A stretch of DNA of 64,000 nucleotides from Pseudomonas sp. NKUCC02_KPG (GTDB lineage Bacteria; Pseudomonadota; Gammaproteobacteria; Pseudomonadales; Pseudomonadaceae). The translations under genes and the position numbers were made by a program. Location: positions 171,000-234,999 of the forward strand of contig NZ_JAHKRC010000009.1 of assembly GCF_019345465.1 (NCBI RefSeq), in the 5' to 3' direction. This document shows positions 51,060-61,726 of this stretch, piece after piece; position 1 is the first letter of the stretch; every line of letters starts with the position of its first letter. The notes under the pieces are model-generated. The model had not been told where the DNA came from and ran no database searches. It was given only the letters and a program-made list of their open reading frames with translations.

Positions 51060-51857
51060 TTATTCCATGTCTTTGAGCCAGGCGGTGTCTTTGAACCACT
51101 TGTCATGGATGCGATCGTAAGTGCCGTCTTCGTGGATCTGGTGCAGGAAGTTGTTGATGAAGTTGATGCTGTCGTAGTCGCCTTTCTTCAGACCAAAGGC
51201 CAAAGGCTCGTAGGTGAACGGCTTGTCGAGGAACACCAGCTTGCCGTTACCGAACTTGTTAACCGCTACAACGTTGTATGGGGCGTCGTAGATAAAGGCA
51301 TCAGCCTTACCGTTGACGACGTCCAGAACACCTTCAGGCTCGTTGTCGTAGCCGTGGTACTGGGCTTTTGACATCAGTTTGCGAGCAACGATTTCACCCG
51401 TGGTGCCAATCTTGGACGTCAGGCGATATTGCGGGTCGTTGAGGTCTTTGTAAGATTTGACCTTGTCTTCCAGCTCTTTGCGAATGAGCACGGTCTGGCC
51501 CACTACGATGAAGGGTTCGCTGAAGTTCAGGCGCAGGTTGCGTTCCTGGGTCAGGGTCATGCCGCTGCCGATCATGTCGAACTTGTTGGTCATCAACGCC
51601 GGGATGATGCCGTCATAACCGGTGGAAACCAGCTCCAGCTTCACACCCATGGCCTTGGCCATCGCTTTGAGCAGGTCAACTTCAAAACCAATGATCTGGC
51701 CGCGTTTGTTGGTCATTTCAAATGGCATGTAGGTTGGGTCCATGCCCACCTTCAGAGTGCCGCGTTTGACCGCGTCATCAATTGCGCCTGCATGGGCTGC
51801 GCTGATCGCCAGTAATGCAGTCACACCGCACAGCAGTTTCGACACAAACTTCTTCAT
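51060..51857 (-). CDS. Polar amino-acid ABC transporter periplasmic binding protein
   Basis: A 265-residue protein with a signal peptide (about 1-23, cleaved after AAHA). The mature part is a class 3 solute-binding protein: LKVGMDPTYMPFEMTNKRGQ, GFEVDLLKAMAKAMG, IPALMTNKFDMIGSGMTLTQERN. ATG 51857 is chosen because GGGAG lies 5 bases upstream; the GTG one codon earlier is too close to it. The substrate is not determined; glutamine or an acidic/polar amino acid is likely from the family. Confidence 0.93.
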   Translation of the reverse strand: MKKFVSKLLCGVTALLAISAAHAGAIDDAVKRGTLKVGMDPTYMPFEMTNKRGQIIGFEVDLLKAMAKAMGVKLELVSTGYDGIIPALMTNKFDMIGSGMTLTQERNLRLNFSEPFIVVGQTVLIRKELEDKVKSYKDLNDPQYRLTSKIGTTGEIVARKLMSKAQYHGYDNEPEGVLDVVNGKADAFIYDAPYNVVAVNKFGNGKLVFLDKPFTYEPLAFGLKKGDYDSINFINNFLHQIHEDGTYDRIHDKWFKDTAWLKDME

Positions 51858-52018
51858 CACAACTCCCCCTCACCTACTCAATTAAGGCGTTGGCCAACGG
51901 CAGGCTCGATTCAAAAAGCCAATACAGCCGGGCACTCACCCATTCGAAAACGGATGCTAACTCACTGAGGGTTATGAGACGAGTTTTGCGAGAGAAAAGC
52001 ACTATAGGCCGCAGGAAC

Positions 52019-52111
52019 TGTAGTCGCTGCCGAAGGCTGCGAGGGGGGGCGTGGTACCTTTGGAGAAACGGGTTGCTACGCAACCCTTCGCAGCCTTCGG
52101 CAGCGACTACA
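52019..52111. repeat. Inverted REP-like pair, family B
   Basis: TGTAGTCGCTGCCGAAGGCTGCGA (from 52019) faces CGCAGCCTTCGGCAGCGACTACA (to 52111), with an inner inverted pair (GGGTTGC...GCAACCC). It lies between opgH and the ABC operon. Confidence 0.9.
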
Positions 52112-52116
52112 AAGCA

Positions 52117-52141
52117 AAAGCCCCACCGAGGTGGGGCTTTT
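52117..52141 (-). terminator. Intrinsic terminator of opgGH
   Basis: AAAAGCCCCAC and GTGGGGCTTTT pair around CGAG, 8 bases after the opgH stop. It is nearly symmetric with T runs on both sides. Confidence 0.9.
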
Positions 52142-52148
52142 ATATCAA

Positions 52149-54701
52149 TCAGGCAGCAGGCTGTAGCGGCAACAACGGTGCGTGAGGGTCAGCGGCAACC
52201 GACTCACGCCAGGCGTTCAGCCAGCCTTCGTGACCTTCGTTCCACACCAGCGCGTGCAAGCGGGCCAGGGCAACAGGGTCGCTCAAGAGCTCCATGCGCT
52301 CTTTGTCGCTGACACCCTGAGGACCCACCTTGAGTGCGTGACGCACACGTTCAGTACGCAGCCATTCAATCGGCTCGGCCTCACGGTGACGCGACGTCGC
52401 AAGGGCACAGGCCAGTGCGTTCTGCTGTGGATCAACCACGGCCCGCACAAAACCGTCATGCAGTGCGTGGTAGCGGTTTTCGTGGGTGTATTCGGCTGTG
52501 GCCGACAATTCACGGGGTGGTGCGTATTCCTCAGGAATCAGGAACAGGCTTTCATCGCGAGTCTTGAGGCCCAGCTTGACCCGGCTGGAGATCACCGACA
52601 CCGGAATCGACAACATCAGCGAACCGACAATCGGCACCAGCCACCACAAAAAGCTCGGGTTCAACCACAACACCAACGCAGCCCAGGCCGCACCCAGCAG
52701 GGTTTGCGGACCATGACGGCGCACCGCTTCGCTCCACGGCGTGGAGTCATCGTCACGCTGTGGCGAATTCCAGGTCGCCGCCCAGCCCAGGAACGCAGCC
52801 AGTACAAAGCGGGTGTGGAAGATCATGCGCACAGGTGCCAGCAGCATCGAGAACAGCATCTCCAGCAGCATCGACAGCGTGACCTTGAACTTGCCACCAA
52901 ACTCTTTCGCGCCCTTGGCCCAGATCAGGATGATGCTCAGCAGTTTAGGCAGGAACAACAGCACGATCGTGGTCGAGAACAGCGCCACGGCTTTATCCGG
53001 GTGCCATTGTGGCCACAGCGGATACAACTGGCGCGGTTCCATGAAGTACTGCGGTTCCATCAGCGTGTTGACTGCCAGCAAGGCGGTCGACAGCAACAGG
53101 AAGAAGAACCACAACGGCGCAGACAGGTAAGACATCACGCCCGTGAGGAACACCGCACGGTGTACCGGGTGCATGCCCTTGACCAGGAACAGGCGGAAGT
53201 TCATCAGGTTGCCGTGGCACCAGCGACGGTCACGCTTGAGTTCGTCCAGCAGGTTGGGCGGCAGTTCTTCATAGCTGCCCGGCAAGTCGTAGGCAATCCA
53301 CACGCCCCAACCGGCACGGCGCATCAACGCGGCTTCAACAAAGTCGTGAGACAGGATCGCGCCCGCAAAAGCACCTTTACCCGGCAACGGCGCCAAAGCG
53401 CAGTGTTCGATAAACGGCTTCATGCGGATGATTGCGTTGTGGCCCCAGTAGTGGGATTCACCCAACTGCCAGAAGTGCAGACCGGCAGTGAACAGGGGTC
53501 CGTACACCCGCGTCGCAAATTGCTGCATGCGCGCATACAAGGTGTCCATGCCCGATGCTCGCGGCGCGGTCTGGATGATCCCGGCGTCTGGCGTGGCTTC
53601 CATCAAGCGCACCAGGCTGGTCAGGCATTCACCGCTCATCACGCTGTCCGCGTCGAGCACCACCATGTACCTGTAATCACCGCCCCAGCGACGGCAGAAG
53701 TCGTCGAGGTTGCCGCTCTTGCGCTTCACACGACGGCGACGACGGCGATAGAAAATTCGCCCGAAGCCTTCTGTTTCGCGGCACACATCCAGCCAGGCCT
53801 GTTGCTCGGCAACACAGATGTCAGGATCGTTGCTGTCACTGAGGATAAAGAAGTCGAAGCGATCCAGATCGCCGGTCGCGGCAACCGACTCGTAGGTGGC
53901 GCGCAAACCTGCAAAAACACGGGTGACATCTTCGTTGCAGATCGGCATCACCAGCGCAGTACGTGCCTGTTCAGGGATTGCCTCATTCCCGGCGCTTTTG
54001 CCGGAAATACGGTACTTGTCGTGGCCGGTCAGCAGCTCCAGAAAGCCCATCAAGGCCGTCCAGAAACCCGCCGATACCCAGCAAAACAAAATCCCGAACA
54101 GAATCAGGATGCTGGTCTGCAAGGCATACGGCAGCACTTGTTGCGCCGTTTGCATCAACGGCTGGTGCAGCACCTCTTCAAGGTCGACAAACGCCCAGCC
54201 CTGGTACGGCATGATGCCTTTCATGTACCAGCCGGCAACGATGGTCTGACCCAGCATCAAGACCAGCAGGATGTAACGGCGGATCGAACCCACCGTACGC
54301 CAGCGGGCATGGGGTAATACACGCTCGTCGATTTTCGGCGCAGGCGGATTGCTGCGACCGGTCAGGCGCCGCCAGCCACGGACCAGAATGTTGGTGCGCC
54401 ACGGCTCGGGCACCACCTTGGTGCGACGAATCGGCGGCGTGGCCTTGAGCATCACCCGGCCGCTGGCATCGAGGGCGAGCATTTCTGCTTCCTCAAGCTC
54501 TGCGGCCGACGTCAGGTTCAGACGCGTGCCCACCGAGGCCTGCGCGGCCTCAGTAGCATCGACATCGGCCTGCGTGGACAGACGCGCATGCAACTCGGCG
54601 AACGAGGTGCAGCTCGCAAGGTCCGCGCGCTGCTCATCGCTCAGTGGCAGATGCGCCAGGTACTCGCTGAGCGAGGCTGGCTGGGGCTGAGCATTACTCA
54701 T
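52149..54701 (-). CDS. opgH: Glucans biosynthesis glucosyltransferase OpgH (MdoH)
   Basis: An 850-residue inner-membrane GT2 enzyme that makes and exports the beta-1,2-linked backbone of osmoregulated periplasmic glucans from UDP-glucose. Two N-terminal helices lie near 140-215. The catalytic domain carries the DSND segment, [11 protein letters not shown] (metal-binding DxD-like site) and the (R/Q)xxRW-type motif [10 protein letters not shown] near 490, followed by about six C-terminal helices. The ATG overlaps the end of opgG by 8 bases. It ends at a strong terminator. Confidence 0.96.
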   Translation of the reverse strand: MSNAQPQPASLSEYLAHLPLSDEQRADLASCTSFAELHARLSTQADVDATEAAQASVGTRLNLTSAAELEEAEMLALDASGRVMLKATPPIRRTKVVPEPWRTNILVRGWRRLTGRSNPPAPKIDERVLPHARWRTVGSIRRYILLVLMLGQTIVAGWYMKGIMPYQGWAFVDLEEVLHQPLMQTAQQVLPYALQTSILILFGILFCWVSAGFWTALMGFLELLTGHDKYRISGKSAGNEAIPEQARTALVMPICNEDVTRVFAGLRATYESVAATGDLDRFDFFILSDSNDPDICVAEQQAWLDVCRETEGFGRIFYRRRRRRVKRKSGNLDDFCRRWGGDYRYMVVLDADSVMSGECLTSLVRLMEATPDAGIIQTAPRASGMDTLYARMQQFATRVYGPLFTAGLHFWQLGESHYWGHNAIIRMKPFIEHCALAPLPGKGAFAGAILSHDFVEAALMRRAGWGVWIAYDLPGSYEELPPNLLDELKRDRRWCHGNLMNFRLFLVKGMHPVHRAVFLTGVMSYLSAPLWFFFLLLSTALLAVNTLMEPQYFMEPRQLYPLWPQWHPDKAVALFSTTIVLLFLPKLLSIILIWAKGAKEFGGKFKVTLSMLLEMLFSMLLAPVRMIFHTRFVLAAFLGWAATWNSPQRDDDSTPWSEAVRRHGPQTLLGAAWAALVLWLNPSFLWWLVPIVGSLMLSIPVSVISSRVKLGLKTRDESLFLIPEEYAPPRELSATAEYTHENRYHALHDGFVRAVVDPQQNALACALATSRHREAEPIEWLRTERVRHALKVGPQGVSDKERMELLSDPVALARLHALVWNEGHEGWLNAWRESVAADPHAPLLPLQPAA

Positions 54702-56385
54702 CGGCTGGCAACTGGTAGCTCCAGGTCTCGGTCAACACTTTTTCAGTCTTCACCGGTTCTGGAGTGGCTGCAGGCGCTTGGGCCGCAGGGGCCTTGGCGT
54801 CCTTGGCCACGTGATCTTTCTTCTCGTGTGCCTTGGCCACAGGGGCTTGCTCGATGTCCTGAACCAGCGCTGCGCGCATCTCTGTGGACTTGCTCGGATC
54901 CTTGATTTTCATCCGCAGCGTCAAGCGCCAGCCCTTGGTTTCAGGGTTGTAACGCACGTTGTTCTCAACCAGTTCGGCGTTGTCACCGACACTGACCTGA
55001 CTGCGTACCGGGGTGTTTTCTGGCAAGGCCTTGAGCGACGGGCCTTCGAAGTCCACCAGATACGCAACGCTGCCGTCTGGCTGACGGATCAGGTTCGATT
55101 GCTTGACGTCGCCGGTCGAGCGCAGAGTTTGTTTGACCCAGGCGCTATCCGTTGGATGCAGGGCAGCTTCGTCCAGGGTCCAGTGCATGCGGTAAGCGAA
55201 ATCAAACGGTTTGAGCGGCTCTGGCAGTGTTTCCGGGCTCCAGAACGCAACGATGTTGTCGTTGGTTTCATCGGCGGTCGGAATTTCTACCAGGTCAACG
55301 GAGCCTTTGCCCCAGTCACCCTGCGGTTCGATCCAGGCGCTTGGGCGCTTGTCATAGTTGTCGTCCAGGTCTTCGTAATGGCTGAAGTCACGGCCACGTT
55401 GCAGCAAACCAAAGCCGCGCGGGTTTTCAACCGAGAAGTTGCTGACCGACAAGTGTTTCGGGTTGTTCAGCGGACGCCAGATCCACTCGCCGTTGCCGGC
55501 ATGAATGGCCAGACCCGACGAGTCGTGCAACTCGCGACGGTAGTTCAGGACTTTGGACGGTTGGTTGGCGCCGAACAGGAACATGCTGGTCAGCGGAGCA
55601 ATGCCCAGCTTGCCAACCTTGTCACGCAGGAACATTTGCGCTTTGACGTCCACGACGGTGTCAACACCAGGGCGCAGGGTAAAGCGGTAAGCACCGGTAG
55701 CCCGTGGCGAGTCCAGCAAGGCGAAGATCACCAGGTGCTTGTCGTTAGGCTTGGGTTTTTCGATCCAGAATTCGGTGAAACGCGGGAACTCTTCACCCGA
55801 CGGCAATGCAGTATCGATCGCCATACCACGGGCCGACAGGCCGTAGATCTGGTCCTTGCCCACAACGCGGAAGTAACTCGCGCCGAGCATGGTCATGATT
55901 TCGTCCTGCTTATCCGCCTTGTTGATCGGATACAGCACGCGGAAACCCGCCCAACCGAGGTTCTCGGTAGCTTTTGGATCAAACTGGACATCACCGAAAT
56001 CGAAACGACTGGCGTCGTACTTGATTTCTTCAACCGTGGTGGCCGTCACTTCGTTGATTTTCACCGGCGTGTCGAAATGCATGCCCTGGTGATAGAAGGA
56101 CAATTTGAACGGGGTTTTATCGCCCGCCCACTGGGCCTTGTCACGGTTGAATTGAATCTTCTGGTAGTCCGCGAACTTCATGTCGCGGAACTCTTTTGGC
56201 AAATTGCTGCGTGGCGCTTGGTATTTCTGTTCGGCGAGGGTTTTAGCCTCAGCCGCCACGTCATCCAGACTGAATGCCCACAGTTGACCCGCACCGAACA
56301 AGCAAAAGAGCGCAGAGCCCGTCACCAGTGCGTTGCGTAACCGCTTGGCAGACATTTTTGGTGCATTAAATGGACTAACAATCAC
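54694..56385 (-). CDS. opgG: Periplasmic glucans biosynthesis protein OpgG (MdoG)
   Basis: A 563-residue periplasmic protein. The start is GTG 56385 ([18 protein letters not shown]): GAGG lies 7 bases upstream. An earlier in-frame ATG at 56469 adds 28 unsupported residues. The signal peptide ends near WA-37, followed by [21 protein letters not shown], the OpgG family N-terminus. The beta-sandwich MdoG domain runs to about 520. A Lys/Ala/Pro-rich tail (about 525-550) is unusual in composition. OpgG adds or shapes branches of the glucan. First gene of opgGH. Confidence 0.94.
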   Translation of the reverse strand: MIVSPFNAPKMSAKRLRNALVTGSALFCLFGAGQLWAFSLDDVAAEAKTLAEQKYQAPRSNLPKEFRDMKFADYQKIQFNRDKAQWAGDKTPFKLSFYHQGMHFDTPVKINEVTATTVEEIKYDASRFDFGDVQFDPKATENLGWAGFRVLYPINKADKQDEIMTMLGASYFRVVGKDQIYGLSARGMAIDTALPSGEEFPRFTEFWIEKPKPNDKHLVIFALLDSPRATGAYRFTLRPGVDTVVDVKAQMFLRDKVGKLGIAPLTSMFLFGANQPSKVLNYRRELHDSSGLAIHAGNGEWIWRPLNNPKHLSVSNFSVENPRGFGLLQRGRDFSHYEDLDDNYDKRPSAWIEPQGDWGKGSVDLVEIPTADETNDNIVAFWSPETLPEPLKPFDFAYRMHWTLDEAALHPTDSAWVKQTLRSTGDVKQSNLIRQPDGSVAYLVDFEGPSLKALPENTPVRSQVSVGDNAELVENNVRYNPETKGWRLTLRMKIKDPSKSTEMRAALVQDIEQAPVAKAHEKKDHVAKDAKAPAAQAPAATPEPVKTEKVLTETWSYQLPADE

Positions 56386-56574
56386 GAGCAAACCTCGCCG
56401 AAAACAGATGATGAAACCAACGGCCAGCGATCTAAATGCCAGGTTGGCGAGCACTGTTCCGACCGTCAAAGGAATGAATGATTCCCCAGACGCGTCGGAT
56501 TAGTCTCTGTGTAGCGCAGGATTATCTAGTAGCCCGCGTGACAACGCATCTACTGTCAGCAAGTATTTCTCGCT

Positions 56575-56609
56575 AAAACCGCCTGTTTTCAGACGAAAAC
56601 GCGGTTTTT
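56575..56609 (-). terminator. Intrinsic terminator of pip-dtd
   Basis: On the minus strand AAAACCGC pairs with GCGGTTTT and an inner GTTTTC pairs with GAAAAC around GTCT, ending in TTTT. It lies just after the dtd stop. Confidence 0.8.
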
Positions 56610-56616
56610 AAGGGTT

Positions 56617-57054
56617 TTAGATTTGTAACAGAAATGTCACAGGGCCATCATTGACCAAATGCACCTGCATATCGGCCCCAAAACGACCTGATTCTACTGT
56701 CGGGTGAAGACGTCTGGCCTCTCCCAGCAGATGATTGAACAACGCCTCGGCCAACGCAGGAGGGGCCGCCGTGGAGAAGCCGGGGCGCAGGCCACTTTTG
56801 GTGTCTGCCGCCAGGGTAAATTGCGATACCAGCAGCAAACCACCGCCAATATCGGCCAGCGAAAGGTTCATTTTGCCTTCGGCATCGCTGAACACCCGGT
56901 AGTTGAGGAGCTTGTGCAACAACTTGGCGGCGCTTGCCTCGGTATCACCGGGTTCGACGGCGACCAGCACCAGCAACCCCTGGTCGATTGAACCGACTAT
57001 CTCCCCCGCGACCTCAACCCGCGCCCCACTGACACGCTGCAACAACCCCCTCAT
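56617..57054 (-). CDS. dtd: D-aminoacyl-tRNA deacylase
   Basis: A 145-residue enzyme that hydrolyses D-amino acids (and glycine on tRNA-Ala) from mischarged tRNA. It shows the N-terminal [15 protein letters not shown], the catalytic-loop motif SQFTLAADT (about 77-85) and the C-terminal cross-subunit motif NDGPVTF (about 135-141), which replaces the more common N-x-GPVT with the same Gly-Pro. The ATG overlaps the pip stop by 4 bases. Confidence 0.96.
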   Translation of the reverse strand: MRGLLQRVSGARVEVAGEIVGSIDQGLLVLVAVEPGDTEASAAKLLHKLLNYRVFSDAEGKMNLSLADIGGGLLLVSQFTLAADTKSGLRPGFSTAAPPALAEALFNHLLGEARRLHPTVESGRFGADMQVHLVNDGPVTFLLQI

Positions 57055-58022
57055 GCTTCGTCCGGTTGCAAGTTGAGCAGGCTGCGGGCCATTTGCTCGG
57101 TGGCGCGTACCAATGCATCGGTAATCCCGGGTTCGGAAGCGACGTGTCCGGCTTCACGAATGATCTGCAGCTCACTGCCCGGCCAGGCCTGATGCAGCTC
57201 CCAGGCGTTATCCAGCGGGCAAATCATGTCGTAGCGACCATGCACGATGACCGCCGGCAGATGCGCAATCTTGTACATGTCACGCAGCAGCTGATTGGGC
57301 TCCAGGAACGCGTTGTTCATAAAGTAGTGGCATTCGATGCGGGCAATGGACAGTGCCCGGTGCGGGTCACAGAAGCGCTCGACCACTTGCGGGTTTGGCC
57401 GCAAGGTAGCCGCACGGCCTTCCCAGGTCGACCAGGCCTTGGCCACGTGCATCTGGGCAATCTGGTCATTGCCTGTCAGGCGCTTATGAAAGGCACTCAT
57501 CAGGTCATGACGCTCATCCGGCGGGATTGGCGCTATGTATTCCTGCCAGTAGTCCGGAAAGATCCGGCTGGCACCTGCCTGATAGAACCATTCGATTTCT
57601 TGAGGACGAGCCAGAAAGATCCCGCGCAGAATCAGCCCGTGCACCTTGTCCGGATGGCTTTGCGCGTACGCCAGTGACAGGGTCGAGCCCCATGAGCCAC
57701 CAAACAGCACCCACTTGTCGATGCCCAGGAACAGGCGGATCCGTTCCATGTCGGCAACCAGGTCCCACGTCGTGTTGCTGTCCAGACTGGCGTGGGGGGT
57801 TGAACGCCCGCAACCGCGCTGATCAAAGGTAATGATGCGGTACAGGCCCGGATCGAAGTAGCAGCGGCTGTTGGCATCGCAGCCCGAACCCGGTCCACCG
57901 TGGACAAACACCACTGGCAGGCCGTCTGGCGAACCGCTCTCGTCAACGTAAAGCACATGCGGGCCATCGACTGCCAGTTCATGCCGGGCGTAGGGTTTGA
58001 TCTGCGGGAACAAGGTCTGCAT
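57051..58022 (-). CDS. pip: Proline iminopeptidase
   Basis: A 323-residue alpha/beta hydrolase (peptidase S33) that releases N-terminal proline. The motif [17 protein letters not shown] lies near 41-57. The nucleophile elbow is [14 protein letters not shown] (Ser near 111), with HGRYDMICP and EAGHVASEP giving the catalytic Asp and His. Length fits the family. It is transcribed with dtd and is separated from hutG by an REP-like pair. Confidence 0.95.
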   Translation of the reverse strand: MQTLFPQIKPYARHELAVDGPHVLYVDESGSPDGLPVVFVHGGPGSGCDANSRCYFDPGLYRIITFDQRGCGRSTPHASLDSNTTWDLVADMERIRLFLGIDKWVLFGGSWGSTLSLAYAQSHPDKVHGLILRGIFLARPQEIEWFYQAGASRIFPDYWQEYIAPIPPDERHDLMSAFHKRLTGNDQIAQMHVAKAWSTWEGRAATLRPNPQVVERFCDPHRALSIARIECHYFMNNAFLEPNQLLRDMYKIAHLPAVIVHGRYDMICPLDNAWELHQAWPGSELQIIREAGHVASEPGITDALVRATEQMARSLLNLQPDEA

Positions 58023-58137
58023 TACGCACTCCGGGAGGTCGGGATAATGTTGCCTCTGGCATCATAAACCCGATTGGGTGCAATGAGCATGCCCTTAAAA
58101 ACACTGTGGTTGAATATCGGGCTGTTGCTTAAACCCT

Positions 58138-58188
58138 GTGGGAGCGGGCTTGCCCGCGATGGCATCGCGGGCAAGCCCGCTCCCATAC
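58138..58188. repeat. Inverted REP-like pair, family A
   Basis: GTGGGAGCGGGCTTGCCCGCGAT faces ATCGCGGGCAAGCCCGCTCCCAT, separated by only GGC. It lies between hutG and pip and is a plausible end for the hut transcript. Confidence 0.9.
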
Positions 58189-58196
58189 AACCCGAC

Positions 58197-59003
58197 TCAG
58201 CCCTTGGAGTATCGCTGCTGGCCCCACTCGATAATCCGCGCCAGCAACTGCTTGAGCACCACCTGGGTCGGTGCCGCAAGGTCTTCACGATAGTTGAACG
58301 GCTCGAACTCTTCCATATAAGTGCACTGGGCCAGTTCCAGCTGCACGGCATGGATGTTGTCCGCCGGACTGCCGTAGTGACGAGTGATATGACCGCCCTT
58401 GAAGCGTCCGTTCAGGATGTGGCTATAGGCCGGATGCTCGGCACAAATGGCTTCAAGGTCGCGGGCCAGGGTCGGATCGCAACTGGCACCATTGAAAGTG
58501 CCCAGGTTGAAGTCCGGCAAGCGCCCGTCAAACAGGTGCGGTACGCAAGAACGGATGGAGTGCGCATCAAACAGCAGCGCATAGCCAAACTCGTCCTTGA
58601 GGCGCTTGAGTTCCTGCTCCAGGGTCAGGTGGTAGGGTTTCCAGATCTGCTCCAGATACGTTGCACGCTCTGCGGCAGAAGGCACCTGCCCTTCGCGAAA
58701 CAATGGCACACCGTCGAATAGCGTGGCCGGGAACAGCCCGGTGGTCGCACCTACATACATCGGCGCATCGTCCTGCGGGCGATTGAGGTCGATCACAAAG
58801 CGCGAATACTCCGCCGCCAGGGTGCTGGCACCCAGTTCGGCGGCAAACTCATAGAGCCGCGGGATATGCCAGTCGGTGTCCGGCAGGCTTTGCGCTTCGG
58901 GGATCAGCCCGGCCTTGACCGCAGGTGTCAGCTTCAAGCCTGCATGGGGCATGCTGATCAGCAATGGCACACGGCCTTGTTTGAATGTCAGAACCTTGTC
59001 CAC
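58197..59003 (-). CDS. hutG: N-formylglutamate deformylase
   Basis: A 268-residue metallo-hydrolase of the N-formylglutamate amidohydrolase family, which releases formate and glutamate in the last step of the five-step histidine pathway. Motifs: LLISMPHAG (about 14-22), DTDWHIPRLY, RFVIDLNRP, LLFDAHSIRS and FKGGHITRHYG. The start is GTG 59003 with GGAG about 8 bases upstream. It is the last gene of the hut operon. Confidence 0.95.
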   Translation of the reverse strand: MDKVLTFKQGRVPLLISMPHAGLKLTPAVKAGLIPEAQSLPDTDWHIPRLYEFAAELGASTLAAEYSRFVIDLNRPQDDAPMYVGATTGLFPATLFDGVPLFREGQVPSAAERATYLEQIWKPYHLTLEQELKRLKDEFGYALLFDAHSIRSCVPHLFDGRLPDFNLGTFNGASCDPTLARDLEAICAEHPAYSHILNGRFKGGHITRHYGSPADNIHAVQLELAQCTYMEEFEPFNYREDLAAPTQVVLKQLLARIIEWGQQRYSKG

Positions 59004-59014
59004 AAGCTTTTCTC

Positions 59015-60220
59015 CTAAAGCGTTACGTCAACGCCGCTGCGCACGACGCGTTTGTCCAGATCACCACCCAGCCAGTAGGCCAGGTCTGCCGGACGATCAA
59101 TGTTCCAGGCAACAAAGTCAGCCACTTTGCCGGGTTCAAGCGAACCGTGGGTCTCGCCCATGCCCAATGCCGTCGCTGCATGCTGGGTGACGCCAGCCAG
59201 GGCTTCTTCGGGGGTCATGCGGAACAAGGTGCAGGCCATGTTCAGCATCAGGCGCAACGACAAGCCAGGGGACGTGCCGGGGTTGAGGTCGCTGGCGATG
59301 GCGATTTTCACTCCGTGCTTGCGCAGGGCGTCCATCGGCGGCAACTGGGTTTCACGCAAGAAGTAAAACGCACCGGGCAAGAGCACGGCCACGGTGCCGG
59401 AGGCGGCCATGGCAATGGCGTCTTCTTCGGTCATGAATTCCAGATGGTCCGCCGACAACGCCTGGTAGCGCGCCGCAAGGCTTGAGCCATGCAATGAGGA
59501 CAACTGCTCGGCATGCAATTTGACCGGCAAGCCCAATTGCTGCGCCACTTTGAATACCCGCTCAACCTGGGCGGGCGAAAACGCCAGGTATTCGCAGAAC
59601 GCATCCACCGCGTCTATCAGACCTTCGGCAGCCAACGCGGGCAGCATCTCGTTGCAGATATGCTCGATATAGTCGTCGGCACGGTCCTTGTATTCCGGCG
59701 GTAAGGCATGGGCCGCAAGGCAGGTGCTACGCACCGTGACCGGCAACGCTTCACCCAGACGACGGATCACCCGCAAAATTTTGCGCTCGCTTTCAAGGCT
59801 CAGGCCGTAACCGGACTTGATCTCGACGCTGGTGACGCCATCGCGCAGCAAACACAGCAAACGCTGACGGGCACTGGCGAACAATTCATCTTCGCTGGCA
59901 GCTCGGGTCGCACGCACGGTGCTGGCAATACCGCCCCCGGCTGCGGCGATTTCTGCATAGCTCACGCCCTGCAAGCGCTGCTCGAATTCGCCGCTGCGAT
60001 TACCGCCAAACACCGTGTGCGTATGGCAATCGATCAGCCCCGGCGTCACCCACGCCCCTTCCAGGCCGTGGGTTTGACCATACTCGCCCGTCGGCAACTG
60101 CTGACGCGGACCAATCCACTCAATGTAGCCATCACGGGTGACAATGGCGGCATCCTCGATGATCGAGTACGTGCCATTGGCCATGGTTGCGACATTGCAG
60201 TGTTGCCAAAGGGTTTTCAT
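59015..60220 (-). CDS. hutI: Imidazolonepropionase
   Basis: A 401-residue zinc/iron amidohydrolase that opens imidazolone propionate to formiminoglutamate. The metal ligands are His66 and His68 (DCHTHTVF), with LHAEQLSS (His near 245) and [11 protein letters not shown] (Asp near 318). Length is normal. It follows the transporter gene and is 11 bases before hutG. Confidence 0.96.
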   Translation of the reverse strand: MKTLWQHCNVATMANGTYSIIEDAAIVTRDGYIEWIGPRQQLPTGEYGQTHGLEGAWVTPGLIDCHTHTVFGGNRSGEFEQRLQGVSYAEIAAAGGGIASTVRATRAASEDELFASARQRLLCLLRDGVTSVEIKSGYGLSLESERKILRVIRRLGEALPVTVRSTCLAAHALPPEYKDRADDYIEHICNEMLPALAAEGLIDAVDAFCEYLAFSPAQVERVFKVAQQLGLPVKLHAEQLSSLHGSSLAARYQALSADHLEFMTEEDAIAMAASGTVAVLLPGAFYFLRETQLPPMDALRKHGVKIAIASDLNPGTSPGLSLRLMLNMACTLFRMTPEEALAGVTQHAATALGMGETHGSLEPGKVADFVAWNIDRPADLAYWLGGDLDKRVVRSGVDVTL

Positions 60221-60247
60221 TGCGTCACTCCGTCAATGTTCAAAAAC

Positions 60248-61651
60248 TCAGGAAAGCTCGGGAGCCACTTCAATCGCCCGACCCGCTGCCGGCTTTACCC
60301 ACAATAGATAAGCCACCACCAGGAATACAATCCAGACCGCGCCTACCATCAGTGCCGCCTGGGTCTCAGGGAAGTAACCCAGTACGCCGAAGATAAACAC
60401 CATGAATGCGATAGCAGCCATTGGCGCATACGGCCAGAACGGTACCGGGAACTTGAGTTCGGCTACTTGCTCACGGGTCATGGAGCGGCGCATGGCCACT
60501 TGGGTCACCAAAATCATCAACCACACCCAGACCGTGGCGAAGGTGGCAATCGAGGCGATGACCAGGAAGATGTTTTCCGGGATCAGGTAGTTGAGCACCA
60601 CACCGCCCAACAACGTAGCGCCCATCACCAGTACGGTCATCCACGGCACGCCATGGCGGGAGATTTTTGCAAAGCCTTTAGGTGCCTGCCCTTGCTGGGC
60701 TAGGCCATACATCATGCGACCCGCGCCGAAGATGTCGCTGTTGATGGCCGACACCGCCGCCGAAATCACCACGATATTCAGAATGGTGGCCGCCGAGCTG
60801 ATGCCCAGGCTGTCAAAGATCTGCACAAACGGACTGCCCTGGCTGCCGATCTGGGTCCAAGGGTAGATCGCCATCAACACAAACAGGGTCAGTACATAGA
60901 ACAGCAGAATGCGCAGCGGCACCGCGTTGATCGCTTTCGGAATCACACGCTGCGGATCTTTGGCTTCGCCGGCAGTGATGCCGATGATTTCAATACCGCC
61001 GAAGGCAAACATCACCACGGCAAACGAAGCGATCAAACCGCCCACGCCATTAGGCATGAAGCCGCCGAAGGACCACAGGTTGCTGATGCCGGTAGCCACG
61101 GCATCCGTGCTGCCAGACGTACCGATGCCAAACAGCATGATGCCGAAACCGGCCAGGATCATGGCCACGATCGCGGCAACTTTAAGCAGCGACAGCCAGA
61201 ACTCCATTTCGCCAAAGACTTTGACGCTGCACAGGTTCAAGCCGCCGATCAGCAGCACGATGCCCAGCACCCAGATCCAGCGCGCGACTTCCGGGAACCA
61301 GAAGCCCATGTAAATGCCGAAGGCGGTGACATCGGCCAGACACACGATGATCATCTCGAAGGCATAGGTCCAGCCCAGGATAAAGCCGGACATGGGGCCC
61401 AGGTAGGTGCTGGCATATTGGCCAAACGAGCCGGATACCGGGTTATGCACGGCCATTTCGCCCAGTGCACGCATCACCATGAACACCGCGGCGCCACCAA
61501 TCAGGTACGCCAGCAGCACAGCAGGCCCAGCCATTTGGATGGCAGCGGCTGAACCATAAAAAAGACCCGTTCCGATCGCTGAACCCAGCGCCATAAAACG
61601 GATGTGGCGAGCGGATAGCCCGCGTTTCAAACCTTGAGTCTGGTTTTGCAT
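60248..61651 (-). CDS. hutT: Amino-acid permease of the hut operon, likely histidine transporter
   Basis: A 467-residue, twelve-helix APC-superfamily permease (AAT group) with the consensus N-terminus [24 protein letters not shown] and [18 protein letters not shown]. In sequence it resembles ProY, but the position between hutH and hutI points to histidine (or urocanate) as substrate, as for HutT of P. fluorescens. The gene is 27 bases before hutI. Substrate is inferred from context. Confidence 0.85.
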   Translation of the reverse strand: MQNQTQGLKRGLSARHIRFMALGSAIGTGLFYGSAAAIQMAGPAVLLAYLIGGAAVFMVMRALGEMAVHNPVSGSFGQYASTYLGPMSGFILGWTYAFEMIIVCLADVTAFGIYMGFWFPEVARWIWVLGIVLLIGGLNLCSVKVFGEMEFWLSLLKVAAIVAMILAGFGIMLFGIGTSGSTDAVATGISNLWSFGGFMPNGVGGLIASFAVVMFAFGGIEIIGITAGEAKDPQRVIPKAINAVPLRILLFYVLTLFVLMAIYPWTQIGSQGSPFVQIFDSLGISSAATILNIVVISAAVSAINSDIFGAGRMMYGLAQQGQAPKGFAKISRHGVPWMTVLVMGATLLGGVVLNYLIPENIFLVIASIATFATVWVWLMILVTQVAMRRSMTREQVAELKFPVPFWPYAPMAAIAFMVFIFGVLGYFPETQAALMVGAVWIVFLVVAYLLWVKPAAGRAIEVAPELS

Positions 61652-61688
61652 TTCGCGTCCTTGATTATTTTTGTCGGCGAAAACAGAG

Positions 61689-61717
61689 ACGCAGAGGGTC
61701 GATAAGACCCTCTGCGT
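61689..61717. terminator. Strong hairpin between hutH and the transporter
   Basis: A perfect 12-bp stem (ACGCAGAGGGTC with GACCCTCTGCGT, loop GATAA) lies 9 bases after the hutH stop. The T run is on the plus-strand side; on the coding strand it is followed only by CTCTGTTTT. In the hut operon it may act as partial terminator or as mRNA 3'-end stabiliser for hutU-hutH. Confidence 0.6.
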
Positions 61718-61726
61718 TTTTTGGGG

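Noticed and set aside
52182..54317. A 711-codon open frame on the plus strand, antisense to opgH
   Set aside because: Low-complexity His/Gln/Arg composition and full overlap with a clear glucosyltransferase gene.
61689..61717. The hutH hairpin as full terminator of hutU-hutH
   Set aside because: The T run is on the wrong strand for minus-strand transcription, so full termination is not supported.
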